Source: WLND01 sp040398845 (lineage in GTDB: Bacteria > Actinomycetota > Actinomycetes > S36-B12). From it: a stretch of DNA of 64,000 nucleotides. Positions 27,081 through 35,843 of the stretch are shown in pieces. The stretch spans positions 1 to 64,000 of the forward strand of contig JBBATH010000018.1 in NCBI GenBank assembly GCA_040398845.1. The letters run 5' to 3'. Position numbers and translations under genes: made by a program. Position 1 is the first letter of the stretch; each line of letters begins with the position of its first letter. The notes beneath the pieces are model-generated. The model was not told the origin of the DNA and ran no database searches. It saw only the letters and a list, made by a program, of their open reading frames with translations.

Positions 27081-27458
27081 CTAAGCTCCCCCGATGCTGA
27101 TGGGTAGAACTGTGACCCGATGCCCGACCGGATCCACCGTGACCAGTGCCCCGGTCTCAAGATGAGAGCGCGTTACCTCCAAGGAGGCCAGGAGTTGCTC
27201 TCCAACATCACTCGGCAGGACTGCTTGGGCGCGGAACTGGATCACGCTCGGTGTCGCCAGGCCCCCAACAGCAAGGAGGGTCCCGAAGTCCAGATCCTGA
27301 GTGAGGATGACCTGCCCGTTGCGGTGCGCATGCTCCAAGATCTCGCGGTCTGGAGCATTGCGCTCGCCAACGTCGCTCCAGTGAACGGCTTCGTAACCTG
27401 CGGTTGCCAGAAATTCGACCCACATCGGACTGAGGTTCATATCGACAAGGAACCTCAT
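27081..27458 (-). CDS. DUF5615 family PIN-like toxin
   Basis: A 125-residue PIN-like protein. The N-terminal MRFLVDMNLSPMWVEFL carries the first acidic residue, and VILTQDLDFGTLLA the second acidic pair, as expected for the metal-dependent ribonuclease fold of DUF5615 (Mut7-C-like). It overlaps the DUF433 gene by 4 bases (ATGA). The pair matches the DUF433/DUF5615 toxin-antitoxin arrangement common in actinobacteria, proteobacteria and cyanobacteria. Activity is inferred from family only. Confidence 0.85.
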   Translation of the reverse strand: MRFLVDMNLSPMWVEFLATAGYEAVHWSDVGERNAPDREILEHAHRNGQVILTQDLDFGTLLAVGGLATPSVIQFRAQAVLPSDVGEQLLASLEVTRSHLETGALVTVDPVGHRVTVLPISIGGA

Positions 27459-27682
27459 GCCGAGATCGGGATCTCAATTTCCTCGACTCGCCAGGCCGCG
27501 TAGGCGAGGGCCTGCATCACATCTTGCTCAACTAGGTAAGGGTAAGCGTCCAAGATCTCCGCGATCGACTTGCCCACCGCGACGAGACCGACAACGGTGC
27601 CGACCGTCACGCGGGTTCCGCCCACACACGGCTTCCCACCCATCACGTCAATGGACCGCGTCACGCGATCAAGGGGAGCCAT
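27455..27682 (-). CDS. DUF433 family antitoxin
   Basis: A 75-residue DUF433 protein with the typical core VMGGKPCVGGTRVTVGTVVGLVAVG, IAEILDAYPYLVEQDVMQALAYA. The fold is a winged-helix-like DNA-binding domain thought to neutralise and autoregulate the adjacent DUF5615 toxin. It lies upstream and overlaps the toxin start by 4 bases. Confidence 0.85.
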   Translation of the reverse strand: MAPLDRVTRSIDVMGGKPCVGGTRVTVGTVVGLVAVGKSIAEILDAYPYLVEQDVMQALAYAAWRVEEIEIPISA

Positions 27683-27689
27683 GAAAGAA

Positions 27690-27929
27690 CGATAGCGGCA
27701 GGAGGTAGCGCGGAAGTGCGACGCGCTGCTGCACCGGAGGAGCCGCTGCGTACGTGACGATGGTTGTCAGCCCGATCACGTTGCGCGGGCGCACCGGCAT
27801 CCGCCGCGCTACCACCCGAACCACCGCATCCGACGATGAGCAGGACTGCGCATGCGTTGACCCGTCAGCGGCCTTTCCACTCCTACGACGGGAACCAAAT
27901 GCGCCAATGCGACGTACGCCTGCACTCAT
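27690..27929 (-). pseudogene. remnant of a lipoprotein leader, frameshifted
   Basis: From an ATG at 27929 the minus strand reads MSAGVRRIGAFGSRRRSGKAAD, close to the leader of the Fn3 lipoprotein (MSARRSRFSGFGSIRRRGKAAG at 30467). The frame then breaks. One base further the sequence gives VNACAVLLIVGCGGSGGSAADAG, a complete lipobox that again parallels ACAVMLLAGCGGSDAADAGG. The upstream bases are also similar (GGCTCGGTGCC before both starts). A one-base loss near 27860-27865 explains the break. No Fn3 domains follow; the DUF433/DUF5615 pair begins instead. It is best read as a duplicated and decayed lipoprotein 5' end. Confidence 0.6.
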
Positions 27930-28007
27930 TGGGCACCGAGCATCACCACGACCATCTCCCAACATCATGCATGCGTGAATGACGATAGGGCGCGGCGGCA
28001 GTGAGTA

Positions 28008-28076
28008 CTACCGTGCAAAGACGATCGATCGGAACGTGCCGGCCTTGTCCTCGTACACCTCGAACGTGCCTGCCAT
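28008..28076 (-). pseudogene. 22-residue N-terminal fragment of a DUF1508 (YegP-like) gene
   Basis: The ATG at 28076 starts MAGTFEVYEDKAGTFRSIVFAR, then TAG. The first 16 residues match the start of DUF1508/YegP proteins (F-VYEDKAG-FRFRL), after which the similarity is lost. It is probably a truncated gene start left by rearrangement between the two lipoprotein loci. It is too short to be a functional domain. Confidence 0.5.
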
Positions 28077-28337
28077 GCCGCACCCCTTCCATCACGATCA
28101 CATGCGGCAGCGCGACGATGACGTCTCCTGCCCTGACTGCTCCCACCTCGCGACCATCCGATAGGTCCAGCGATGCCGGGCCAGATACCGAGGCGATCAG
28201 CCATACGGCCCCAGCGGACATCGTCAGTGTGCAACGAACCGGGGTCGGCCTCAAGGAGCAAGGCCGACCCCCACACGTCAGAAGTGCGGTGGTGCGAGCC
28301 TCTGCTCGTGCGCCCCTCAACTGACGTTGATGAACCG
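28077..28337. other. 260-bp spacer with a strong hairpin
   Basis: No convincing gene is visible. Minus-strand frames read VGAVRAGDVIVALPHVIV, which is protein-like but without start signals. GGGTCGGCCT (28242-28251) and AGGCCGACCC (28261-28270) form a perfect 10-bp stem with a nine-base loop. No U-tract follows on either strand. Confidence 0.45.
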
Positions 28338-30467
28338 TCAGAAAGCCCGAACCTGGATAACGGCGTACATTTTTGTCCTATCCCCCAGCGGCAACGTTTT
28401 GTTTTCGGACTCATCGTAATTGAGAAAATAAACTCCAATCCAACTCGACTCGAGCCTAGCGTCCTCCGAGGAACTCCAAACCCCGCGGCCGGCCTCCAGC
28501 AATGCAGCCTTCATCCGTCCACCGTAATTCGAACTCTTTAACAATTTGAGTTCCTCAATCGATGGCAGGAACCAGTCGTTGACTCCACCGCTCTCTGAAT
28601 TCCACACCGTGACTCCCGCGCCTGAGGTGCACTCTCTTGCCATGGTCGAGGTGTTGGAGAAGCCATATCCCAACATATGCTGAGTTGTTCCCGGCCGCCT
28701 GGTTGTGATGTCGCACCAAGCTTCTGAAGTGGGTTCCGCCCTTAGCCACTCGAAGTAGTGGCACCCCGTCTTAGTTGTCGCGCATTTAGGCCTCTGCATA
28801 TCCGCCATAACCCCCGCTGCAATGGTCAACCCACTGGCCGGAGCATAAAATACTATTCCGCCACCGGGTCCGTAGGTCCCCACCCGGTACGGCGACTCCG
28901 AGTGGGCCGAAGCCAAGGACGGGCCGGCGATGCTCGTGGCTGTCACCGTGAAGTACTCGTAGGTGACTCCGGCCGTCAGCCCGGTGACGGTGATGGTTCC
29001 GCTGCCCGCTTGGGTCAAAGTGCCGGTGCCCCCGGCAGGGTATGAGGTCGCCGTGTACAAGGTGATCGGCGATCCGCCGTCGGATGAGGGTGCGGTGAAC
29101 GCGACGGTCGCAGTGGTTGGCCCTGTCGCAGTCGCCGTGCCGATGACCGGCGCGCCGGGAACCCCGAGCGGGGTCACCGACGCCGACGCCCCGGAAGCGG
29201 CCGAGGTGCCCTTCGTGTTCGTCGCGGTGGCCTTGAACGTGTACGCGGTGCCACTTGTCAGCCCGGTCACGTCGCACGACACAGACACGCCCGTCACCGT
29301 GCACGTCCCTCCCGTGGCCTTACCGGCCGCGTAAACCGTGACCGTGTACGACACCGGGGTGCCGCCCGATGTTCCGGCGGCCACGGTCACGGTCACCTTG
29401 CTGGCCCCTGCGACGACCGTCGGCGTGGCCGGGGCTGCGGGCGCGGTGACGAGCGTGACCGACGTCGAGGCGTCGGACGGGGCCGAGGTGCCCTTCGTGT
29501 TCGTCGCGGTGACCGTGAACGTGTACGGGGTGTTCGCGGTGAGCCCGACGACGGTGATCGTCCCGGAGCCCGCCTGGGACACGGTGCCGGTGTTAGCGCC
29601 GGTGTTCGAGGTCGCCGTGTATGTGGTGATCGCTGAGCCGCCATTGGATGCCGGCGCGGTGAACGCGACCGTCGCCGACGTCGACGTCGACCCCGCTGCG
29701 GCGACCGCCCCGATGACCGGCGCGCCAGGAACCGTGAGCGGGGTCACCGACGCCGACGCCCCGGACGCGCCCGAGGTCCCGCCCGCGTTCGTCGCGGCGG
29801 CAGTGAACGTGTACGCGGTGCCATTCGTCAGGCCCGTCACGTCGCACGACCCGGAATCTCCCGTCACCGTGCACGCACCGCCCGTAACGGCCGGCGACGC
29901 GGTCACCGCGTACGACGCGGGGGTGCCGCCGGTGGTCGCGGCGGCCACCGTCACCGTCGCCTTGGCATCGCCAGCGGTCACCGTCGCGATGGTCGGGACG
30001 CCGGGAGCGACAACAGCCTCAACGACGCCAGAGACGGTAATCGATGGCGGGGACGTGTAGGTGCACCCGTCGGCAGTGGTTCCCGTGACGATGAACGTGT
30101 TGTTCGCCTTCTTCGTCAGGCCACGCAATTGGATGGACCCGCTCGCAGCCGACGAGGTGATCTCCGCGCTCTGGCCGGTATTCGCCGTGGCCGTGAATTT
30201 CGTCCAAGGCGACGTGTACGTCGGCGCGGTGAAGATGACCGTGCGGGTGACCCCGCCGACCGCAGCCGTCGCAGTCCACGACCCGGTGGCAGGCTAACAA
30301 TTATCACCACCCGCGTCGCCTCTGATGACGGGGCCACCGGCATCCGCCGCGTCCGACCCGCCGCAGCCCGCAAGAAGCATCACCGCGCAGGCGATGACCG
30401 CGCCAGCGGCCTTCCCTCTCCGTCTGATTGAACCGAATCCGCTGAACCGACTACGACGTGCACTCAT
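28338..30467 (-). pseudogene. Fn3-repeat lipoprotein with C-terminal Lcl/DUF1566-like domain, interrupted by TAG
   Basis: An ATG at 30467 opens a lipoprotein leader, IACAVMLLAGCGGSDAADAGG, that reaches TAG at 30294-30296. The same frame continues without a stop to 28338: PATGSWTATAAVGGVTRTVIF, then at least four fibronectin type III-like domains of about 90 residues (GAPVIG, TVAFTAPASNGGSAITTYTA, NTPYTFTVTATNTKGTSAPS patterns). A C-terminal domain of about 180 residues follows (GPGGGIVFYAPASG, WFLPSIEELKLLKSSNYGG, GVWSSSEDARLESSWIG, VIQVRAF), typical of Lcl/DUF1566 adhesin-like domains. Without the TAG this would be a surface lipoprotein of about 709 residues. With it, the leader peptide is 57 residues long, and the main part could only start internally (TTG at 30128). 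Confidence 0.8.
30294..30296 (-). other. in-frame TAG between lipoprotein leader and Fn3 domains
   Basis: On the minus strand the codons run GAT AAT TGT TAG CCT GCC ACC GGG TCG TGG in one frame. The leader and the 650-codon downstream frame are therefore separated by this single TAG only. No frameshift is needed. Confidence 0.88.
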
Positions 30468-30485
30468 CGTGGCACCGAGCCTCAC

Positions 30486-31220
30486 TGGGACTGTGTCCCA
30501 TCATCGTTTATGTATTCGTGACGATAAGGCACGGCGAGCGCGAGCGATAGCGTAAAAACACGGTGCTCTTCAACCAGTATTCAGGGCTTTTCAACGCCTT
30601 TTGTCCGATATGTCCGATATGTCCGATTTCAAAGACAACCGGATAGCTGCTCAGAAGCGACCCAACGCCGTGCACGCGCCATGCTGCACGGCGTCAACTG
30701 ATGACATACGGGTTCGGCTCCTTCTCGACCACTTACACTCCCCCCACCGACCGCATCGTTGACCAATTCGGCTCGTTGGTGAGTTCACCCTGCGACCGGG
30801 AATTGTCGGAGGGCCACCAGAAGCTAGGTTTCCTCTACGCCAGAGGAGCAACGGCTTCGCTCGACAGGTCTCGCCGGTGGACCGACTGTCGCGGCCATAT
30901 GCCCGGAAGCAAGTCCTGGGTCACTCGTTGAGCGAGCGACACGCGCAATGCGGCGTCGCCGTCAGCAACTGCGAATGCAGGGCCGCGAGGCTTGGCAACA
31001 CACCAGCCCGTACACGCGGCAAACGGAGACCCCCGTCAACCACGACCCTCAGACTTTGCCGATAGGGGGTCCCGCGAACTGCGCGCGTGCGGCACTCCGC
31101 TGCCAGCCCACGTGCTGCCATGAGGTTGCATTGAGGGTGTCTCACATCGCTACCGGGGCGACGAAGGCTCTCGTTGATCGGTGGATTCACCTGTCTACAG
31201 TCTCGTTAGGCTTACCTCTC
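30486..31220. other. 735-bp region without a convincing gene upstream of valS
   Basis: Frames on both strands are short or lack start signals. Two structures stand out: three 9-bp tandem repeats at 30602-30628, and a perfect 10-bp hairpin ACGCCGTGCA/TGCACGGCGT at 30665-30694. The valS promoter should lie near the end; TTGATC at about 31172 and TACAGT 16 bases later form a weak sigma70-like pair. No tRNA-like T-box structure was recognised. Confidence 0.4.
30602..30628. repeat. three tandem copies of TGTCCGATA
   Basis: TGTCCGATA occurs at 30602-30610 and 30611-30619, and TGTCCGATT at 30620-30628. It is a short minisatellite in the non-coding region between the lipoprotein leader and valS. It could be a repeated operator, but no regulator is known to me for this word. 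Confidence 0.75.
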
Positions 31221-33782
31221 GTGACTGTCTCTCGCGCCGTGCCCGACAAGCCCTCCCTCGACGGAATCGAGTCGAGGTGGGCCGACGCCTGGGAATCGCA
31301 GGATGTCTACCGGTTCGACCGCACACGATCGCGCGATGCCGTGTTCTCCATTGACACTCCCCCACCGACCGTCAGCGGGTCACTGCACGTCGGTCACGTG
31401 TTCTCGTACACGCACACCGACTGCATCGCGCGATACAAGCGGATGCGCGGGTTCGAGGTGTTCTACCCGATGGGCTGGGACGACAACGGCCTGCCCACTG
31501 AGCGGCGAGTCCAGAACTATTACGGCGTTCGCTGCGACCCGAGCCTGCCGTACGACCCCGCATTCGAGCCCCCCGCCGAACCCGATGCCAAGCGTCAGAT
31601 CCCCTGTTCCCGAAAGAACTTCATCGAGCTCTGCCAGAAGCTGACCTTGGAGGACGAGGTCGTCTTCGAGGACCTGTGGCGGCGCATGGGCCTGTCCATT
31701 GACTGGTCGCAGACATATCAGACGATTGGCGCGAACGCCCAGCGCGTGAGCCAACTCGCGTTCCTGCGCAATCTCGCCCGAGACGAGGCGTATCAGTCCG
31801 AGGCACCGACCCTATGGGACGTCACCTTCAAGACAGCCGTCGCGCAGGCCGAGCTTGAGGACCGGGAGCGCCCCGGCGCCTACCACCGGATCGGCTTCCC
31901 GCGGTCGTCTGATCGAGGCGAGAAGGTCTTCATCGAGACCACGCGCCCCGAGCTCCTCGCCGCATGCGTCGCGCTCGTCGCCCACCCGGACGATCCCCGC
32001 TACCAGCCCCTCTTCGGCACGACCGTGCGCACGCCCGCGTTCGGGGTCGAGGTCCCGATCGTCGCGCATCACCTTGCCGACCCGGAGAAGGGCTCGGGCA
32101 TCGCCATGGTCTGCACCTTCGGCGACCTCACCGACGTCACCTGGTGGCGCGAGCTTCAGCTTCCGACCCGGCCGATCATCGGCTGGGACGGCCGGATCCT
32201 TCCCGACGTCCCCGATTGGATCACCGACCCGGTCGGCGTGAGCAACTACGAGGCCATCATCGGCACGACGAGCCACACCGCCAAGGAGCGGATGGTCGAG
32301 ATGCTCGGTGCAGCAGGCGACCTCGACGGAGAGCCGCGGGAGATCATGCACCCGGTGAAGTTCTTCGAGAAGGGCGATAAGCCGCTGGAGATCGTCACGA
32401 CGCGTCAGTGGTACCTCACCAATGGTGGACGCGACTCCGTGCTTCGTGATCGCCTCATTGAGCGTGGCAAGGAGCTCAACTGGCATCCCGAGCACATGCG
32501 GGTGCGCTACGAGAACTGGGTGGGCGGGCTCAACGGCGACTGGCTGGTCTCGCGCCAGCGATTCTTCGGCGTGCCGATCCCGGTGTGGTACGCCCTCGAT
32601 GAGGTTGGCAATCCGCGCTACGACGAGATCCTCCGGCCCGCTGAGTCCGACCTGCCCATCGACCCGAGCAGCGACACCCCCGCCGGCTACACCGAGGATC
32701 AGCGGGGCGTCCCCAATGGCTTCATGGGCGACCCGGACATCATGGACACCTGGGCGACCAGTTCCCTCACACCTCAGATCGCCGGTGGTTGGGAGCGCGA
32801 CCCGGATTTGTGGAGTCGAGTGTTCCCCATGGACATGCGGCCCCAGGCCCACGAGATCATCCGCACCTGGCTGTTCAGCAGCGTCGTCCGCGCCCACCTC
32901 GAGTCCGACTGCCTGCCGTGGAGTGACGCCGCCATCTCCGGCTGGATCCTGGACCCGGACCGCAAGAAGATGAGCAAGTCGAAGGGCAATGTCGTGACCC
33001 CGATGGCAATGCTCGACGAGTACAGCTCCGACGCCGTCCGTTACTGGGCCGCCTCCGGCCGCCCCGGTACCGACACCGCCTTCGATGTTGGCCAGATGAA
33101 GATCGGCCGCCGGCTCGCCATCAAGATTCTCAATGCGAGCAAGTTCGTCCTCATGCTCGACCCGACGTCCGATGCCGCCGCGATCACCGAGCCCCATGAC
33201 CAGGCCCGGATCGCAGCGCTCGCGGAGACCGTGCGGCAGGCAACCGTTGCCTTCGAGCAATTCAACTACGCAAAGGCCCTCGAGGTCGCGGAGACCTTCT
33301 TCTGGGACTTTACCGACGACTACGTCGAACTCGTGAAGGAGCGCGCCTACGGCGGTGAGGGACCGGCGAAGGCAGGATCAGCCAAGGCAGCACTCGCAGT
33401 CAGCCTCGACACGATCCTGCGCCTATTCGCTCCGTTCCTTCCGTTTGTCACCGAGGAGGTTTGGAGTTGGTGGCAGGAAGGGACGATCCACCGTGCGTCC
33501 TGGCCGGACAGCGAGGCACTGGCCGCGCTCGCTCAGGGACAGGACCCTGCGCTCCTGGCCGACCTTGCCGGCGTCCTCACGGCGATTCGCAAGGCCAAGA
33601 GCGACGTCAATGCCTCGATGCGCGCCGAGGTCACGTCAGCTGTCATTACCGCCCCCGCTGACGCCATTGAACGCCTTCGAACGGCCACCGACGACATCAC
33701 CGCGGTTGGACGGATCGCTCAGCTGACATTCACTGAAGGCCCGCAACTCACCGTTGAGGTCGAGGTAGCCCAAGCGCCTTAG
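31221..33782 (+). CDS. valS: valyl-tRNA synthetase, archaeal-signature type
   Basis: About 853 residues from the GTG at 31221 (the frame is open upstream to 30948 without domain content). It charges tRNA-Val. The class I HIGH-type motif is SGSLHVGHVF and the KMSKS motif is KKMSKSKGNV. The catalytic block reads MGWDDNGLPTERRVQNYYGV, which is the archaeal/eukaryal-like form; typical bacterial ValRS has GxDHAGIATQ. The long C-terminal coiled-coil arm of bacterial ValRS is absent. The gene faces opposite to folC and clpX, whereas most actinobacteria have clpX-valS-folC on one strand. Horizontal replacement of the native gene is likely. Some actinobacteria and rickettsias are known to use this type. 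Confidence 0.93.
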   Translation: MTVSRAVPDKPSLDGIESRWADAWESQDVYRFDRTRSRDAVFSIDTPPPTVSGSLHVGHVFSYTHTDCIARYKRMRGFEVFYPMGWDDNGLPTERRVQNYYGVRCDPSLPYDPAFEPPAEPDAKRQIPCSRKNFIELCQKLTLEDEVVFEDLWRRMGLSIDWSQTYQTIGANAQRVSQLAFLRNLARDEAYQSEAPTLWDVTFKTAVAQAELEDRERPGAYHRIGFPRSSDRGEKVFIETTRPELLAACVALVAHPDDPRYQPLFGTTVRTPAFGVEVPIVAHHLADPEKGSGIAMVCTFGDLTDVTWWRELQLPTRPIIGWDGRILPDVPDWITDPVGVSNYEAIIGTTSHTAKERMVEMLGAAGDLDGEPREIMHPVKFFEKGDKPLEIVTTRQWYLTNGGRDSVLRDRLIERGKELNWHPEHMRVRYENWVGGLNGDWLVSRQRFFGVPIPVWYALDEVGNPRYDEILRPAESDLPIDPSSDTPAGYTEDQRGVPNGFMGDPDIMDTWATSSLTPQIAGGWERDPDLWSRVFPMDMRPQAHEIIRTWLFSSVVRAHLESDCLPWSDAAISGWILDPDRKKMSKSKGNVVTPMAMLDEYSSDAVRYWAASGRPGTDTAFDVGQMKIGRRLAIKILNASKFVLMLDPTSDAAAITEPHDQARIAALAETVRQATVAFEQFNYAKALEVAETFFWDFTDDYVELVKERAYGGEGPAKAGSAKAALAVSLDTILRLFAPFLPFVTEEVWSWWQEGTIHRASWPDSEALAALAQGQDPALLADLAGVLTAIRKAKSDVNASMRAEVTSAVITAPADAIERLRTATDDITAVGRIAQLTFTEGPQLTVEVEVAQAP

Positions 33783-33794
33783 CCGCTTCCGGGG

Positions 33795-35090
33795 TTACGC
33801 GGACTTGTCGCGGCGCTCACGCCGGGGAGCGACCTCGCGCGGGACGAGGGTCGGGTTCACGTTATCTCGCACCACCTCGCCGCTGATGACGACCTTTCCG
33901 ACATCAGTTCGGCTCGGGACCTCGTACATGACGTTGAGAAGGACCTCTTCAAGGATGGCCCGGAGACCTCGAGCCCCGGTACCCCGCTTGAGCGCCTGCT
34001 CCGCAATCTCCTCGAGCGCTGCCGGCTCAAACTCGAGACCGACGCTGTCAAGATCGAACAACCGCTGATACTGCTTGGTAAGGGCGTTGCGTGGCTCGGT
34101 GAGTACCGCCACCAATGCCTCACGGTCGAGCTTGGATACTGCAGTGAATACTGGCAGTCGCCCGACGAACTCGGGGATCATGCCGAACTTCAGGAGATCC
34201 TCCGGGAGCGCCTGGCTGAAAATATCTGCTGGGTCACTGTTGTCATCGGTCACTCGCTCGCCCTCGACAAGATCAAAGGTGAACCCGAGTTGCTTCTTTC
34301 CGATCCGCTGCTCAATGATGCGATCAAGTCCCGCGAAGGCGCCGCCGACGATGAAGAGCACGTTCGTCGTGTCGATCTGGATGAACTCCTGATGCGGGTG
34401 CTTGCGCCCGCCCTGCGGCGGAACTGAGGCCGTGGTGCCCTCAAGGATCTTCAGGAGCGCTTGCTGGACCCCCTCGCCGGAGACATCGCGGGTGATCGAC
34501 GGGTTCTCACTTTTGCGGGCGACCTTGTCGATCTCGTCAATGTAGATGATGCCGGTTTCGGCCTTCTTGACGTCGTAGTCCGCGGCCTGAATGAGCTTCA
34601 GGAGAATGTTCTCGACATCTTCGCCCACATAACCGGCCTCGGTGAGCGCCGTGGCGTCGGCGATGGCAAAAGGCACGTTCAGCATGCGTGCCAACGTCTG
34701 GGCAAGCAGGGTCTTTCCGGAGCCCGTCGGCCCGAGCAGCAGGATGTTGGACTTCGCGAGCTCGACCTGGTCATCCTTTGGGCGGTCGGTGGAGGTCGCT
34801 TGCACCCGCTTATAGTGGTTGTACACCGCTACTGCGAGCGCCTTCTTCGCGGTGTCCTGCCCGATGACGTACTCATCGAGGAACTCGAAGATCTCACGTG
34901 GCTTGGGAAGCTCCCCCAGCTGAACATCGGAGGCCTCGCTCAGCTCCTCCTCGATGATCTCATTGCACAGATCGATGCACTCATCGCAGATGTAGACGCC
35001 AGGACCGGCAATGAGCTTCTTCACCTGCTTTTGGCTCTTCCCACAGAAGGAGCACTTCAGGAGGTCGCCGCTTTCGCCGATCCGTGCCAC
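33795..35090 (-). CDS. clpX: ATP-dependent Clp protease ATP-binding subunit ClpX
   Basis: 431 residues from the GTG at 35090, chosen because AAGGAG lies 7 bases upstream and homologues start (M)ARIGESGDLLKCSFCGK. The N-terminal zinc-binding domain has CSFC and CDECIDLC. The AAA+ domain has Walker A GPTGSGKTLLAQ and the IDEIDKVARK box. It unfolds substrates for ClpP. It is convergent with valS (12-base gap) and followed upstream by clpP2-clpP1-tig, the normal order. Confidence 0.97.
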   Translation of the reverse strand: MARIGESGDLLKCSFCGKSQKQVKKLIAGPGVYICDECIDLCNEIIEEELSEASDVQLGELPKPREIFEFLDEYVIGQDTAKKALAVAVYNHYKRVQATSTDRPKDDQVELAKSNILLLGPTGSGKTLLAQTLARMLNVPFAIADATALTEAGYVGEDVENILLKLIQAADYDVKKAETGIIYIDEIDKVARKSENPSITRDVSGEGVQQALLKILEGTTASVPPQGGRKHPHQEFIQIDTTNVLFIVGGAFAGLDRIIEQRIGKKQLGFTFDLVEGERVTDDNSDPADIFSQALPEDLLKFGMIPEFVGRLPVFTAVSKLDREALVAVLTEPRNALTKQYQRLFDLDSVGLEFEPAALEEIAEQALKRGTGARGLRAILEEVLLNVMYEVPSRTDVGKVVISGEVVRDNVNPTLVPREVAPRRERRDKSA

Positions 35091-35231
35091 GACATCGCTC
35101 CTTCGCAATCACTCCCGTCCGGCAAGCGCGCGAACAGGATCTGACGCTACCGTGTCACACTGACATTTGCAGGCCCGAGCCACGCAATAATCGAAAATTT
35201 CCGTGACCGGTGAGCCCTGCATCGCACCCGA

Positions 35232-35843
35232 CTACACCTTGCGCGACGCGATCACCTGGTCGATGATCCCGTACTCCTTCGCCATTGGCGCAGTGAGAAT
35301 CTTGTCGCGTTCGATATCTTTCGCGACCTCCTCGGCGCTTCGGCCGGTATGAAGGGCGAACATCCCCTCCATCTCCACCCGCATACGGAGGATCTCGTTC
35401 GCCTGGATCTCGATATCGGATCCCTGGCCACCGCCCTCGGTGTACGGCTGATGGATGAGGATGCGCGCGTGCGGCAGGGCGAAGCGCTTTCCGGGAGTGC
35501 CGGCCGCGAGGATGACAGCCGCTGCTGATGCAGCCTGACCCAGGCACACGGTCTGCACCTGCGGCTTCACGAACTGCATCGTGTCGTAGATGGCCGTCAT
35601 GGCAGTGTAGGAGCCGCCGGGTGAGTTGATGTAGATCTGGATGTCACGATCTGGATCCATCGACTCCAGGCACAGCAGCTGCGCCATGACGTCATCCGCC
35701 GAGGCATCGTCGATCTGAACCCCGAGGAAGATGATGCGCTCCTCGAACAGCTTCGTGTAGGGGTTGTGGACCCGCTCACCGTTCGCGTGACGCTCGCGGA
35801 ACTCCGGAAGGATGTATCTGCTCTGCGGATTAAGGAACGTCAC
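35232..35843 (-). CDS. clpP2: ATP-dependent Clp protease proteolytic subunit 2
   Basis: 203 residues from the GTG at 35843, with AGGGAG upstream; the GTGA overlaps the clpP1 stop by 4 bases. The serine protease motifs are QTVCLGQAASAAAVILAAG (nucleophile Ser) and LPHARILIHQP (His). It begins TFLNPQSRYILPEFRERHANGE, as ClpP2 of actinobacteria. In this phylum ClpP1 and ClpP2 form mixed rings of two heptamers, and coupling of the two genes fits that. Confidence 0.97.
   Translation of the reverse strand: MTFLNPQSRYILPEFRERHANGERVHNPYTKLFEERIIFLGVQIDDASADDVMAQLLCLESMDPDRDIQIYINSPGGSYTAMTAIYDTMQFVKPQVQTVCLGQAASAAAVILAAGTPGKRFALPHARILIHQPYTEGGGQGSDIEIQANEILRMRVEMEGMFALHTGRSAEEVAKDIERDKILTAPMAKEYGIIDQVIASRKV

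Noticed and set aside
28077..28320. A minus-strand frame of about 125 codons upstream of the lipoprotein remnant.
   Set aside because: No ribosome-binding site and no family match that I can defend; it also runs through the DUF1508 stub in another frame.
31140..31220. T-box or riboswitch leader for valS.
   Set aside because: No specifier stem, T-box sequence or terminator/antiterminator pair could be found in the short leader.
31812..33260. A 482-codon open frame on the minus strand inside valS.
   Set aside because: It is fully antisense to a well-conserved synthetase, has no ribosome-binding site and no recognisable domain; long antisense frames are common in GC-rich DNA.
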